Positions 51,154 to 62,347 of a stretch of DNA of 64,000 nucleotides are shown piece by piece (position 1 is the first letter of the stretch; every line of letters starts with the position of its first letter). Origin of the DNA: Methylobacterium mesophilicum SR1.6/6. GTDB lineage: Bacteria; Pseudomonadota; Alphaproteobacteria; Rhizobiales; Beijerinckiaceae. The notes below the pieces were generated by a model that was given only the letters and a program-made list of their open reading frames with translations, had not been told where the DNA came from and ran no database searches. The DNA lies in NCBI RefSeq assembly GCF_000364445.2, contig NZ_CP043538.1, positions 4,793,447 to 4,857,446 of the forward strand, read 5' to 3'. Position numbers and translations under genes: made by a program.

Positions 51154-52371
51154 TCAGGCCCGCATCGGCACGCGCACGTGCTCGGGCCGCACACCCATCC
51201 CGATCATCCGCGCCGGCAGGACCTGAAGCGGTCGCACCGCATCGAGGATCCGGAGCGCCAGCGGCGCCCGGAACGGCGCGTCGGCCGCAAGCGAGGCCGC
51301 GATCACGCGGGACTGGATCACCCGCTGCAGCGCCTGCGTCGCCCGAACGGGGAACATCCGCCGGGCCTGGACCCGGGCGAGGTCGGCCTCGGCAACGGGT
51401 CCGGCCCTCAGCGGCTCGGCCAGGAGATTGGCCGCCGCCACCGCATCCTGGATCGCGAGGTTGATCCCGACGCCACCCACCGGCGACATCGCGTGCGCGG
51501 CGTCACCGATGCAGAGCAGCCCCGGGCGGTGCCAGCAATCGAGCCGGTCGACGGTGACGGTCAGGAGCTTGACGGCGTCCCAGTCGGCGATGGCGTCGGT
51601 GCGGTCGGCCAGGAACGGCGCAATCTGCGCCACCGCGGCCCGGAACGCCGGCAGGCCCTTCGCGCGCAGCGCCGCGTCGCCGCCCTTCGGCACCACGTAG
51701 GCACATTGCCACGCATCGCCCCGGTCGAGGGTGATCAGGATCCGTCCCGGCCCGAATCGGCCGGCCGCCGCCTCCGGATCTCCGTCCCGGCGCGGCAGGC
51801 GGAACCACAGCACGTCGATGGGTGCCCCGAAGGCGCGGGGTATCAAGCCGGCCTGCGCACGCATCCGCGAATGGCGGCCGTCCGCGCAGAGCACGAGGTC
51901 GGACCGGAGCTCGACCGGACCGTCCGGCCCGGTCGCGCGCACCCCCGCGACGCGGCCCTGCTCCGCGATCAGGTCCTGCGCCTCGGTGCGGCGGAGCAGG
52001 CGAAAGGTCGGATAGCGCCCAGCCTCGCCGGCCAGGAAGTCCAGGAAATCCCATTGCGGCATGAACGACAGGAAGCGGTTCCGGGTCGGCAGCCGGCTGA
52101 AATCCGCGACCCGGTAGCTGCGCCCGGCCACGACGCCCGAGAAGTTCTCGACGCGGCGCTGCGGAAGGGCACGGAAGCGCTCGGTGAATCCGAGTTCGTC
52201 CATCAGGTCGAGGGTGGAGGGATGAATCGTATCGCCGCGGAAGTCGCGCAGGAAATCCGCGTGCTTCTCTAGGACGAGCACGTCGATTCCGGCCCGCGCG
52301 AAAAGCAGCCCGGCCATCATCCCGGCGGGACCGCCGCCGACGACGCAGAGGCGGGTCTTCACCGTGTCCAT
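51154..52371 (-). CDS. FAD-dependent monooxygenase, group A
   Basis: 405 residues. FAD-binding motif VVGGGPAGMMAGLLFARAG, a central CADGRHSRMR (DG motif) and the C-terminal CIGDAAHAMSPVGGVGINLA (GD motif), the three signatures of p-hydroxybenzoate hydroxylase-like enzymes. Probably hydroxylates an aromatic or polyketide-like compound using NAD(P)H. The ATG at 52371 starts the flavin fold; the longer frame to 52506 is antisense to cinA. Substrate unknown. Followed upstream by cinA on the same strand, 22 bases away. Confidence 0.85.
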   Translation of the reverse strand: MDTVKTRLCVVGGGPAGMMAGLLFARAGIDVLVLEKHADFLRDFRGDTIHPSTLDLMDELGFTERFRALPQRRVENFSGVVAGRSYRVADFSRLPTRNRFLSFMPQWDFLDFLAGEAGRYPTFRLLRRTEAQDLIAEQGRVAGVRATGPDGPVELRSDLVLCADGRHSRMRAQAGLIPRAFGAPIDVLWFRLPRRDGDPEAAAGRFGPGRILITLDRGDAWQCAYVVPKGGDAALRAKGLPAFRAAVAQIAPFLADRTDAIADWDAVKLLTVTVDRLDCWHRPGLLCIGDAAHAMSPVGGVGINLAIQDAVAAANLLAEPLRAGPVAEADLARVQARRMFPVRATQALQRVIQSRVIAASLAADAPFRAPLALRILDAVRPLQVLPARMIGMGVRPEHVRVPMRA

Positions 52372-52393
52372 GGCCGTCCTCCCCGAACCGTGA

Positions 52394-52891
52394 TCAGTTG
52401 CCCAAGGCATTCTCCAGGAGGCCGAGCGCGTCGGCCACGGCGGCCCGGCGGATGCCCGCGCGACCCAGATCGCCGTAGCGCCGCTCCAGATGGCGCGCGG
52501 CGCCATCCCGCAGCGCGAGACCGAAATGGACCAGCCCCACCGGCTTCCCGGCGCTGCCCCCGCCCGGGCCGGCGATGCCGGTGATCGCCACGGCCACGGA
52601 GGCCGGTGCCGCGGCGAGCGTTCCGATGGCCATCGCCCGCGCGACCGGCTCGCTGACGGCGCCGTGCTGGCGGATCACGTCCATCGGAACGCCGATCGCC
52701 TCGGCCTTCGCCGCATTGGAATAAGTGACGAAGCCGCGCTCCAGAACGGCGGAAGACCCGGGAACGGCGGTAAGCAGGCCAGCCACGAGGCCGCCGGTGC
52801 AGGACTCGGCCGTGGCGATGGTGCACCCGGCCGCCGCGTAGGCTGCCACCAGAGCCTCAGCCCGGGCGAGAAGCTCGGCGTCGTCGATCAT
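52394..52891 (-). CDS. CinA-family nicotinamide-nucleotide amidohydrolase
   Basis: 165 residues, the stand-alone C-terminal (PncC) domain. TAESCTGGLVAGLLTAVPGS with the catalytic Ser, GFVTYSNAAKAEAIGV, AVAITGIAGPGGGS and KPVGLVHFGLA are all present. Deamidates NMN to nicotinate mononucleotide. Position next to ispDF and lipA is usual in this bacterial group. The N-terminal pyrophosphatase domain of full CinA is absent, as in PncC proteins. Confidence 0.92.
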   Translation of the reverse strand: MIDDAELLARAEALVAAYAAAGCTIATAESCTGGLVAGLLTAVPGSSAVLERGFVTYSNAAKAEAIGVPMDVIRQHGAVSEPVARAMAIGTLAAAPASVAVAITGIAGPGGGSAGKPVGLVHFGLALRDGAARHLERRYGDLGRAGIRRAAVADALGLLENALGN

Positions 52892-52994
52892 CGCGAACGG
52901 GCTCCCCTCGGACGGTCACGCCCTATCTCGTGTTGTGACTCAAGGCCGAGCCGGGCTCAAGGACCGGCGGCCCCAACCCGGAGACACCCCATCC

Positions 52995-53393
52995 ATGATC
53001 TTCCCCGCGACCACGGCCTTCTTTGCTGGGCTGCTCGCCCTCGTCTACCTGGGCCTGTCGGGATGGGTGATCGGGAGCCGGGTCTCCGACAACGTCCTGC
53101 TCGGCGACGGCGGCGACGACGCGGTGCTCAAGCGTATTCGCTCGCACGCCAATTTCTCGGAATACGTGCCGCTGGCGCTCATCCTGATCGGCCTGCTGGA
53201 AGCCGGCGGCGGCGGCCACGGGCTGGTGCAAGGGCTGCTGGTCGCGCTCCTCGTCGGCCGGATCCTGCACCCGATCGGGATGTTCGCGCCGCCGAACTCC
53301 CCGCGTCAGTTCGCCTGCCGGGGCGGCGGCATCCTGCTGACGCTGGCGACGCTCGGCGTCGCCGCGATCGCGCTGCTCCTTCGCACGGCCTGA
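52995..53393 (+). CDS. MAPEG-family membrane protein
   Basis: 132 residues with about four membrane segments (FFAGLLALVYLGLSGWVIGS, YVPLALILIGLLEAGG, GLLVALLVGRILHPIGMF, ILLTLATLGVAAIALLL). The soluble loop holds LKRIRSHANFSEYVPLAL, the MAPEG signature (RxHxNxxEYxP). Relatives include membrane glutathione transferases, so a role in stress or eicosanoid-type chemistry is possible. The ATG at 52995 starts the first membrane helix. It is divergent from cinA. Confidence 0.88.
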   Translation: MIFPATTAFFAGLLALVYLGLSGWVIGSRVSDNVLLGDGGDDAVLKRIRSHANFSEYVPLALILIGLLEAGGGGHGLVQGLLVALLVGRILHPIGMFAPPNSPRQFACRGGGILLTLATLGVAAIALLLRTA

Positions 53394-53524
53394 GGCGGGT
53401 CACGGAACAGAGAGCCAGTCACGGTCTGCCGACAGCGCCCGCGCGACAATCGTTGCCCGCCAGGAAGGACGCGCGTGTTCCCCACGACCGCGTCTCGGGA
53501 GCCCGCGGCCGGGAACGGAAACGA

Positions 53525-54856
53525 TCAGCCCTGCCGCATCGCCGTCTCGGCCTGGGCATCGAGGGCGGGGCCGTCCTCCTCGGGCAGCCGCACGGTCGCG
53601 GCGGCCTGGGCGGCGAGCCCCTCCGCCCGCCCGACGAAGCCGAGCTTCTCCGTGGTCGTCGCCTTGATGGAGACCGCCGACAGCGGCACGCCCGCGATGG
53701 CCGCGATGCGTGCCCGGATCTCCTCGCGGTGCTTTCCGATGCGCGGCGCCTCGGCCAGCACGGTGATGTCGAGGTGGTCGATGCGGCCGCCGCGGGCTCG
53801 GACGAGGTCGCAGGCATGGGCGAGGAACTGGTCCGAGGATGCGCCGCGCCAGCGCTCGTCTGAGGGCGGGAAATGCGTTCCGATATCGCCGTCCGCGATG
53901 GCGCCCAGCAGTGCGTCGGTCAGCGCGTGGAGCGCCACGTCCCCGTCGGAATGGGCGAGCACGCCGCGGTCGGCCGGGATCTTCACGCCGCCCAGCCAGA
54001 CATGGTCGCCGGTGGTGAAGGCGTGCACGTCGAAGCCGGTGCCGAGGCGGGTGACGTAGGTGGTCATGGCGCGGGCTCCGGGCGCTGGCGTCTCAAGGGT
54101 TTCCGACGCGAAGGCGCGGTCGGCCTCGATCAGGTCGGCGGGCTGTGTAATCTTGCGGTTGGCGACATCGCCGGCAAAAACCACCACCGGTAAGCCGGCC
54201 CATTCGGCCAGCGCGCCGTCGTCGGTGAAGCCGTCGAGGCCCTGCGCGGCGGCGTCCCGGTGGGCGCCGAGCAGCGGGCCGAAGGCGAAGGCCTGGGGCG
54301 TCTGCACCGCGCGCAGGTGCTCCCGGGGTGGGGTCTCGTGCACCCGGCCGATGCCCGGAGCGATGTCGACCACGCGCTTGACCGTGTCGGTCACCGGCAC
54401 GCCGGGCACGGCCGCGCCGTGATCCCGGCCCGCCCCGATCGCGCGGGCGATCAGCGCCGCGTCCACATAGGGGCGCGCCGCGTCGTGGACCAGCACGATC
54501 TCGGGCTCGGCGCCCGCCGCCAGAGCCTCCAGCCCGGCCCGCACGGAGAGCTGGCGCGTGGCGCCGCCCTCGACGGGCTCGGCGATCTTCGTCCGGACCG
54601 CGGGAGCGAGCTCGTCGAGGCAAGAGCGGAAGAACTCCGCCGCGTCGGCCGCGATCACCGGCTGAATCCGGTCGATCGCGTCCTGGGCGGCGAGGGCGGC
54701 CAGCGTCCGCGTCAGGACCGCCTGCCCGCCGACGCGGCGGTACTGCTTGGGCGTGCCGCCGCCGATGCGGATACCGCGGCCCGCCGCCACCACCACCGCG
54801 GCGACGCCGGTTCCCGCACTGGCAGGTCCGGTGGCTGGTGTGCCGGTGGCGGACAT
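53525..54856 (-). CDS. ispDF: Bifunctional IspD-IspF isoprenoid enzyme
   Basis: 443 residues. Two steps of the MEP pathway. The IspD part (about 20-240) has [35 protein letters not shown] and [10 protein letters not shown]. The IspF part (from about 270) has [29 protein letters not shown] and [16 protein letters not shown]. The fusion is typical of alphaproteobacteria. The ATG at 54856 is preferred; earlier in-frame starts lead into the promoter of the divergent dusB gene. Confidence 0.95.
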   Translation of the reverse strand: MSATGTPATGPASAGTGVAAVVVAAGRGIRIGGGTPKQYRRVGGQAVLTRTLAALAAQDAIDRIQPVIAADAAEFFRSCLDELAPAVRTKIAEPVEGGATRQLSVRAGLEALAAGAEPEIVLVHDAARPYVDAALIARAIGAGRDHGAAVPGVPVTDTVKRVVDIAPGIGRVHETPPREHLRAVQTPQAFAFGPLLGAHRDAAAQGLDGFTDDGALAEWAGLPVVVFAGDVANRKITQPADLIEADRAFASETLETPAPGARAMTTYVTRLGTGFDVHAFTTGDHVWLGGVKIPADRGVLAHSDGDVALHALTDALLGAIADGDIGTHFPPSDERWRGASSDQFLAHACDLVRARGGRIDHLDITVLAEAPRIGKHREEIRARIAAIAGVPLSAVSIKATTTEKLGFVGRAEGLAAQAAATVRLPEEDGPALDAQAETAMRQG

Positions 54857-55029
54857 GGGCGAATGTCTCGTGGATTCCTGAAGCATGCAGGGCGGCGGCC
54901 GGCGCGCTAGTCGGCCGTGCCGCCGGAGCTCTGCCGCGGCGGGTGCCCGTCGTTTAAGCGGGGGAGGGTTCGAAATCAACGCGCGGCCCCGCTTGCCAGC
55001 GGACCGGCCTTGCCTCATTGTTGTGCAGA

Positions 55030-56055
55030 ATGGCGACTGATCATTATTTGAGCGCGCTGCGCCGCGGAGCTGCGAATGCCGGAGCGGTGGAAGCCCGTCC
55101 GCTCTGCCTGCTCGCGCCCCTGTCGGGCGTCACCGACCTTCACATGCGTCGCATCGCCCGCCGCTCTGGGGCCGATGCGGTGATCTCCGAGATGGTAGCG
55201 GCGCGGGATCTCGCCCGCGGGTCCGGAGAGGCGGCCCTGCGCGCGGAGGGGACCGGCGTCGACCTCCACGTGGTTCAGCTCGTCGGCTGCGAGGCGAACC
55301 CGATGGCGGAGGCCGCCCGGATGGCGGAGGCCGGCGGTGCCCACGTGATCGACGTGAACATGGGCTGTCCGGCCAAGATCGTCACCGGCGTGGCCTCGGG
55401 CTCGGCGCTGATGCGCGACCTCGACCATGCGGAGCGCCTGCTCGCGGCGGTCCGCGGAGCGGTCTCGGTGCCGGTCACGGTCAAGATGCGCCTCGGCTGG
55501 GATGATGCGAGCCGGAACGCCGCGGATCTCGCCGTCCGCTCCGAGCGGCTGGGCCTGAACGCCGTGACGGTCCACGGGCGGACCCGGCAGCAATTCTACA
55601 AGGGGCGGGCCGACTGGACGGCGATCCGCGACGTGGTCGAGGCGGTGTCGATCCCGGTGATCGCCAACGGCGACGTGGTTGATCTCGCCAGCGCCCGCGC
55701 CTGCCTGGCGGCCTCGGGAGCCGCAGGGGTGATGATCGGGCGGGCCGCCACCGGTCGGCCCTGGCTGGTCGGCCGGATCGCGGCGGCCCTTGCCGGCCGG
55801 CCCGCCTCCGAGCCCGCCCGGGCGGAACAGGCTGCCCTCGCTGCCGAGCACTACACCGGCCTTCTGTCGCTCTACGGACGCGACATGGGGGTGCGGCATG
55901 CCCGCAAGCACCTCGCCGCCTATGCCGAGACCGGCGGCGCGCTGGATCCGGCCGAGCGCTCGGCGCTCCTGACGACCACCGATCCGGGAATCGCGCTCAC
56001 GCTGCTGGCCCGGGCCTTCGCAGGTCCGGCGGACACGGTCCGGGAGGCCGCGTGA
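55030..56055 (+). CDS. dusB: tRNA-dihydrouridine synthase (NifR3-like)
   Basis: 341 residues. FMN enzyme reducing uridines in tRNA D-loop. [42 protein letters not shown] (catalytic Cys), [13 protein letters not shown] and VIANGDVVD are the family signatures. In alphaproteobacteria this gene precedes ntrB-ntrC and was called nifR3. It overlaps ntrB by 4 bases. Confidence 0.94.
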   Translation: MATDHYLSALRRGAANAGAVEARPLCLLAPLSGVTDLHMRRIARRSGADAVISEMVAARDLARGSGEAALRAEGTGVDLHVVQLVGCEANPMAEAARMAEAGGAHVIDVNMGCPAKIVTGVASGSALMRDLDHAERLLAAVRGAVSVPVTVKMRLGWDDASRNAADLAVRSERLGLNAVTVHGRTRQQFYKGRADWTAIRDVVEAVSIPVIANGDVVDLASARACLAASGAAGVMIGRAATGRPWLVGRIAAALAGRPASEPARAEQAALAAEHYTGLLSLYGRDMGVRHARKHLAAYAETGGALDPAERSALLTTTDPGIALTLLARAFAGPADTVREAA

Positions 56056-57194
56056 CCGACGAGTCCCTCCCCCCGGAGAGCGGCGGCCGGCGCGACACCG
56101 CCGCGGAGGCCGTGCTCAACGCCCTGCCGCTCCCGGTCCTGACGATCGGCGGAGACGAGCGGATCCTCCACTGCAACCACGCGGCCGAGGCCTTCTTCGA
56201 CTACTCCGCCCGGCTGATGCAGCGCCGCCGCCTGCGCGACATCATCCCGTTCGCCTCGCCGATCATCGCGCTGGTGGCCGAGGTGCGTCGCCGCCGCGCC
56301 AGCGTCAGCGAGTACCGGGTCGAGCTGACCCAGCCCCGGCTCGGGCTGGAGCGCAGCGTCGACGTCTTCGCGACGCCGCTCGGCGACGACGGCGACTCCG
56401 TGGTGATGATGCTCCAGGAGCGCACCATCGCCGACAAGATGAACCGACAGCTCACCCATCGGGGCGCCGCGCGCTCGATGGTGGCGCTCGGCGCCATGCT
56501 GGCCCACGAGATCAAGAATCCGCTGGCGGGCATCCGCGGCGCCGCGCAGCTCCTGGAGAGCACCGGCGCCGAGGAGGACCGGATGCTCACCCGGCTGATC
56601 TGCGACGAATCCGACCGGATCGTCCGCATCGTCGAGCGCATGGAACTCTTCGGCGACGAGCGTCCCTCCGACCGGGGCGCCGTCAATGTCCACGGGGTTC
56701 TCGATCAGGTGAAGCGCTCGGCGCAGTCGGGCTTCGCGCGGCATATCCGCTTCATCGAGACCTACGACCCGTCGCTGCCGCCGGTGCTCGGCAACCGCGA
56801 CCAGCTGGTTCAGGTGATCCTCAACCTCGTGAAGAACGCCGCCGAGGCGATCGGGCCGGACGCCGTCGAGGGCGAGATCACCCTGTCGACCGCCTTCCGC
56901 ACCGGCCTGCGGCTCCAAGTGCCGGGCTCGCGCGAGCGCGTCAGCCTGCCGATCGAGGTGGCGGTGCGCGACAACGGCCCGGGCATCTCGGCCGACCTGC
57001 TGCCCGACCTGTTCGACCCGTTCGTCACCACCAAGGCTCAAGGCTCCGGCCTGGGTCTTGCTTTGGTGGCCAAGATCGTCGGCGATCACGGCGGGATCGT
57101 CGAGTGCGATCCCGCCCCGCGCCGCACGGCGTTCCGCATCCTTCTGCCGATGTCGAGTGCCCGGGACGGGCGCGAATCGGCGGTCGATCCGTGA
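56052..57194 (+). CDS. ntrB: Nitrogen regulation sensor kinase NtrB
   Basis: 380 residues, GTG start overlapping dusB by 4 bases. PAS domain ([20 protein letters not shown]), then the kinase core with [20 protein letters not shown] (His near 151) and [14 protein letters not shown], followed by DNGPGIS and [12 protein letters not shown]. It phosphorylates NtrC when nitrogen is limiting, under PII control. Soluble; no membrane segment. Confidence 0.95.
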   Translation: MTDESLPPESGGRRDTAAEAVLNALPLPVLTIGGDERILHCNHAAEAFFDYSARLMQRRRLRDIIPFASPIIALVAEVRRRRASVSEYRVELTQPRLGLERSVDVFATPLGDDGDSVVMMLQERTIADKMNRQLTHRGAARSMVALGAMLAHEIKNPLAGIRGAAQLLESTGAEEDRMLTRLICDESDRIVRIVERMELFGDERPSDRGAVNVHGVLDQVKRSAQSGFARHIRFIETYDPSLPPVLGNRDQLVQVILNLVKNAAEAIGPDAVEGEITLSTAFRTGLRLQVPGSRERVSLPIEVAVRDNGPGISADLLPDLFDPFVTTKAQGSGLGLALVAKIVGDHGGIVECDPAPRRTAFRILLPMSSARDGRESAVDP

Positions 57195-57242
57195 TGTCGA
57201 TCCCCGAATCCGGCCCCCCGTCGGAGGTCTGAGTAGAGAGTC

Positions 57243-58709
<1,467 letters not shown>

Positions 58710-58754
58710 GCGGCCGAGATCCGATACCGCTTCCGGCTGATAGCTTCGGCGCCG

Positions 58755-58828
58755 CCGTCTTTGCGAGCGCAGCGAAGCAACCCAGTGGCGCTCCGCCCTG
58801 GGTCACTTCGCTGCGCGCGTGATGACGG
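58755..58828. repeat. Dispersed hairpin repeat, family B, copy 3
   Basis: CCGTCTTTGCGAGCGCAGCG and CGCTGCGCGCGTGATGACGG at the ends, with AGCAACCCAG and CTGGGTCACT inside as a further inverted pair. Shorter than copies 1 and 2. In the 334-base gap between ntrC and the gene at 59044. Confidence 0.72.
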
Positions 58829-58909
58829 GAGGCGCGCGTCGACCGCAGCGTTCGAATGGTCACCGGTGAAGCAACGCGTCTGCAGACCGGCCTTCCGAAC
58901 AGTCCCCCG

Positions 58910-59016
58910 AATTCTCAGGTTCCGCGGCGGCCCCACGGGAATTCCTCGGGCGTCGCGCGGCAGCCCGGTGGGCCCCTTCAAGGCCTCCGCTGCGCCCCGA
59001 CCCCTCAGGATCAGGT
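58910..59016. repeat. Dispersed hairpin repeat, family A, decayed copy 5
   Basis: Left TTCTCAGGTTCCGCGGCGGC and right AAGGCCTCCGCTGCGCCCC then CCCCTCAGGATCAGG recall family A, but the ends no longer pair well. The central part (GGGAATTCCTCGGGCGTC) is not shared. Considered a degenerate copy. Confidence 0.45.
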
Positions 59017-59043
59017 CCAGGATGGGCATGAGGCTGCGGGCGC

Positions 59044-59313
59044 TCAGCGTCCAGGCAGTATCGGGTCGCCGCGCATCAACGCGTGCAGACGCTCGGTATC
59101 GAAGCCGTTCGGGATACTGGGAACAGCGGGCTTCGTGGCGGGCGTGGCCTTGGCCGGCGCCGGGAGCGAACCGGTGGCGGACGGCTCGGCCTGGGCGGCG
59201 CGGGCCACCGGTGCCGGCGCCAGATGGGCCAGCCGGTCGGCACTGACGAACACGACGACCGCCGTCGAGGCCAGGACGAGGACGCCGCCGAAGAGGGAAC
59301 GCAGGATACGCAC
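59044..59313 (-). CDS. Hypothetical protein with N-terminal membrane anchor
   Basis: 89 residues. One hydrophobic segment (LFGGVLVLASTAVVVFVSA, about 7-25) probably anchors or exports it. The rest is Pro/Ala-rich (APAPVARAAQ, LPAPAKATPATKPAVPS) and likely unstructured, ending NGFDTERLHALMRGDPILPG. No family recognised. The alternative frame on the same strand is less plausible. Confidence 0.45.
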   Translation of the reverse strand: MRILRSLFGGVLVLASTAVVVFVSADRLAHLAPAPVARAAQAEPSATGSLPAPAKATPATKPAVPSIPNGFDTERLHALMRGDPILPGR

Positions 59314-59401
59314 GCGACGACCCGGGACGCGACTTGAGACGGCAACAGAATAGGGGCGAGGCCGTTAACGAAGCCCCACCCCCAATCTTCGGGAGGCGAT
59401 A

Positions 59402-59575
59402 TTGACCAACGCCCAGGCCACTGCGAGCGACAGCCCGTTCATCCAGGGCCGCAACGCCCGCCTCTACGGCAAGCCCGTCAGCGAATGCCCCTATCCGGAG
59501 GGTTCGCAGGAGCGCGCGGCCTGGATGGAGGCCTACGAGGAGGCCGTGAACTCCGACCCGCCCGAGAAGCCGTGA
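59402..59575 (+). CDS. Ribosome modulation factor (Rmf/CrpP)-like small protein
   Basis: 57 residues starting at TTG, with GGGAGG six bases upstream. The pattern QGRNARLYGKPVSECPY followed by R-x2-W-x7-A matches the Rmf family: G-x2-A-x3-G-x5-C-P-Y then an Arg and a Trp in the second helix. Rmf dimerises 70S ribosomes in stationary phase; CrpP-like relatives are also known. Not adjacent to any ribosomal gene. The length and the invariant CPY make the family call good; whether it hibernates ribosomes is inferred. Confidence 0.72.
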   Translation: MTNAQATASDSPFIQGRNARLYGKPVSECPYPEGSQERAAWMEAYEEAVNSDPPEKP

Positions 59576-59682
59576 ACACGGGGCATGTTTGACCTGAGCG
59601 GGGCAGCACGGGGTATCCGGCTTGACCTCGACGGGCGAGGGGCGCTTCGTGCACCGCAGCGCAACCCCATCGCCGAGCCCCG

Positions 59683-60873
59683 ATGTCCCTGAAGCCCTCG
59701 CCCGACGCCAAGCAGACTTTCGCGCCCGCAACGCGCCTCGTCCATGCGGGTCGGGATCCGGGGGAGCAGCACGGCTTCGTCAACACGCCGATCTACCGCG
59801 GCTCGACGGTCCTCTATCCGACCTACGACGCGATCAAGCACCGGCGCGGGCGCTACAATTACGGGACGTCGGCGACGCCCACCATGGACGCGCTGACGGC
59901 GGCCTGGACGGAACTGGCCGGCGCCGCCGGGACGGTGGTGACGCCCTCGGGCCTCGCGGCGCTGACGGTCGCGCTGATGGCCGCGGTCTCGGCGGGCGAC
60001 CACCTCCTCGTCACCGATTCCGCCTACCGGCCGACCCGCCAGTTCTGCGACGGCGTGCTGGCCCGCTACGGCGTCGCGGTCACCTACTACGACCCGATCA
60101 TCGGGGCCGGCATCGCGGAACTGATGCGCCCGAACACCCGGGCGGTGCTGGTCGAGGCGCCCGGATCGCAGAGCTTCGAGATGCAGGACGTCCCGGCCAT
60201 CGCCGCCGTCGCACACGCCCACGACGCCTGCGTGATCATGGACAACACCTGGGCGACGCCGCTGCTGTTCCCGCCGCACGAGCGGGGCGTCGACATCGCC
60301 GTGGAGGCCGGCACCAAGTACCTGAGCGGCGGCTCGGACCTGCTGATCGGCCTCACCTCCGCCAACGCCCGGTACTTTCCGGCGGTGCGCCGGACCTTCG
60401 ATCATTTCGCCATGTGCGCGGGCGCGGAAGACATCTTCCTCGCGCTGCGCGGCATGCGCACCATGAACCTTCGGTTGCGCGAGCACGGCCGCGCGGGCCT
60501 CGAGATGGCGCAGTGGCTCCAGGCGCGGCCGGAAGTGCTGCGCGTCCTCCATCCCGGGCTGCCGGAGGATCCCGGCCACGCGATCTGGAAGCGCGACTTC
60601 TCCGGCGCCTCCGGGCTGTTCGGCGTGATCCTCAAGCCGGTGCCCGAAGCCGCGGTCGCCGCCATGCTGGACGGCCTGCAGCTGTTCGGGATGGGCTTCT
60701 CGTGGGGTGGGTTCGAGAGCCTCGTGATCCCGTTCGACTGCGCCGGCTACCGCACCGCCACAAAATGGTCCCCCGGCGGGCCGGCGCTGCGCTTCCACAT
60801 CGGGCTGGAGGACACCGCCGACCTCAAGGCCGACCTCGACGCCGGCTTCGCGCGCCTGCGGGTCGCCGCGTGA
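59683..60873 (+). CDS. metC: Cystathionine beta-lyase
   Basis: 396 residues. PLP-dependent cleavage of cystathionine to homocysteine, pyruvate and ammonia. VNTPIYRGSTVLYPTYDAI, RYNYGTSATPTMDALTAAWT, VTPSGLAALT, IMDNTWATPLLF and the PLP-Lys motif VEAGTKYLSGGSDLLIG. Belongs to the Cys/Met-metabolism transsulfuration family, MetC-type. Its stop overlaps the GTG start of the next gene by two bases. Confidence 0.93.
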   Translation: MSLKPSPDAKQTFAPATRLVHAGRDPGEQHGFVNTPIYRGSTVLYPTYDAIKHRRGRYNYGTSATPTMDALTAAWTELAGAAGTVVTPSGLAALTVALMAAVSAGDHLLVTDSAYRPTRQFCDGVLARYGVAVTYYDPIIGAGIAELMRPNTRAVLVEAPGSQSFEMQDVPAIAAVAHAHDACVIMDNTWATPLLFPPHERGVDIAVEAGTKYLSGGSDLLIGLTSANARYFPAVRRTFDHFAMCAGAEDIFLALRGMRTMNLRLREHGRAGLEMAQWLQARPEVLRVLHPGLPEDPGHAIWKRDFSGASGLFGVILKPVPEAAVAAMLDGLQLFGMGFSWGGFESLVIPFDCAGYRTATKWSPGGPALRFHIGLEDTADLKADLDAGFARLRVAA

Positions 60874-62303
60874 GCGCGCCGACGAGGCGCCGCCTGATCC
60901 AGGGCGCCGGCGCGCTCGCCCTCGCGGGCAGCCTGCCCGCCGCGGCCGCGGAGGCGGAGGTCACCGCCCGCCTCGCCCGCTACATGGCGGCCGCGCGGGA
61001 ACAGGCGCTTCCGCCGGAGGTGCTGACCGCCTGCAAGCACCGGATCCTCGACACCCTGGCCGCGATGGTCTCGGGCGCCCGGATGCGGCCGGGCGAGATG
61101 GCTCTTACCTACGTCCGGGGCCTCGGCGGCACCGAGCAGGCGGGTGTCGTGGCCTCCGGCTTCCGGACCACGACGGTCAACGCGGCGCTCGCCAACGCCA
61201 TGTGCGCCCACGCGGACGAGACCGACGATTTCGAACCGGTGACCAAAGCGCATCCCGGCTGCGCCACCGTGCCGGCGGCCCTGGCGCTCGCCGAGCTGCA
61301 CGGCAATTCCGGCGCCGAGTTCGTCCGCGCGGTGGCGCTCGGCTACGATCTCTGCTGCCGCCTGCTCCTCGCCCTCGGGCCCGACCTCGTGCGCGGCGCG
61401 CACCGGAGCGCCGAGGGCACCAGCTCGACCTTCGGGGCGCTCGGCGCCGCGGCCTCGCTGGCCCGCCTCGACGAGCGCGGCATGCGCTTCGCGCTCTCCT
61501 ACGCGGCCCAGCAGGTCTCCGGCCTCTGGAGCTGGGTGCGCGACAAGGACCATGTGGAGAAGGCGTTCGACTTCGCCGGCATGGGCGCGCGCAACGGCGT
61601 GACCGCGGTGGGCATGGTCGAGGCCGGCCTCACCGGCGTCGCCGACGTGCTCGACGGGCGCCACAACCTGCTCAACGCCCTCTCGACGGCACCCAAGCCC
61701 GAGCTGATGCTGGACGGGCTCGGCAGCCGCTTCTTCGTCACCGAGACGGCGATCAAGACCTTCTCGGTGGGCTACCCGATCCAGTCGCCCCTCGACGCGA
61801 CGCTGATGCTGCGCCGGCAATACGGGCTCACGCCGGAGACCGTGCGGCACATCCTGGTGAAGGTGCCCACCGATGCAGTCGGCATCGTCGGATCGAGTGC
61901 CATGCCGGATGTGAGTTGCCAGCACCTCGTGGCGCTGGCCCTGGTGAAGGGTGGCGTCTCCTTTGCCGACAGTCACGATGCCGGCCTGATGCACGATCCC
62001 GCGATCGCCGCGGAGCGCGCGAAGGTCGAGCTGGTGGGCGACCCGGCCCTGATGGACCCGGCCGCACCGCGCGGTGCCGTGGTGGCGATCACGCTGGCGG
62101 ACGGCCGGACCGTGGAACACCACACCCGCCATCCGCCCGGCACCAAGGAGAACCCGCTAAGCACCGAGGCGGTGAACGCCAAGGCGCGGGACCTGATGGC
62201 GCCGGTCCTCGGGCCGGACGCTACGGAGCGCCTGATCGCGCGGGTCAACGCCCTGGAGGCCGTCGCCGACATGCGCGAATTGCGCCCGCTCCTCACCGCG
62301 TGA
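60870..62303 (+). CDS. MmgE/PrpD-family protein with Tat-type signal
   Basis: 477 residues. The N-terminus TRRRLIQGAGALALAGSLPA looks like a twin-arginine signal; the rest is an MmgE/PrpD fold: HRILDTLAAMVSGARM, ANAMCAHADETDDFEPVTKA (active-site region), HPGCATVPAALALAE and KTFSVGYPIQSPLDA. Family members include 2-methylcitrate dehydratase and cis-aconitate decarboxylase, usually cytosolic. GTG start overlapping metC, so translation is coupled. The substrate is not predictable; the export signal is unusual. Confidence 0.82.
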   Translation: MSAPTRRRLIQGAGALALAGSLPAAAAEAEVTARLARYMAAAREQALPPEVLTACKHRILDTLAAMVSGARMRPGEMALTYVRGLGGTEQAGVVASGFRTTTVNAALANAMCAHADETDDFEPVTKAHPGCATVPAALALAELHGNSGAEFVRAVALGYDLCCRLLLALGPDLVRGAHRSAEGTSSTFGALGAAASLARLDERGMRFALSYAAQQVSGLWSWVRDKDHVEKAFDFAGMGARNGVTAVGMVEAGLTGVADVLDGRHNLLNALSTAPKPELMLDGLGSRFFVTETAIKTFSVGYPIQSPLDATLMLRRQYGLTPETVRHILVKVPTDAVGIVGSSAMPDVSCQHLVALALVKGGVSFADSHDAGLMHDPAIAAERAKVELVGDPALMDPAAPRGAVVAITLADGRTVEHHTRHPPGTKENPLSTEAVNAKARDLMAPVLGPDATERLIARVNALEAVADMRELRPLLTA

Positions 62304-62347
62304 GGGGGAGGGCGGTTCTGCGGTGCCGCTGACGCGGCCAGCCATGT

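Noticed and set aside
59622..62303. An 893-codon frame suggesting a fusion ahead of the MmgE/PrpD-like protein
   Set aside because: The first 416 codons are the wrong frame of metC; the real start is the GTG at 60870 that overlaps the metC stop.
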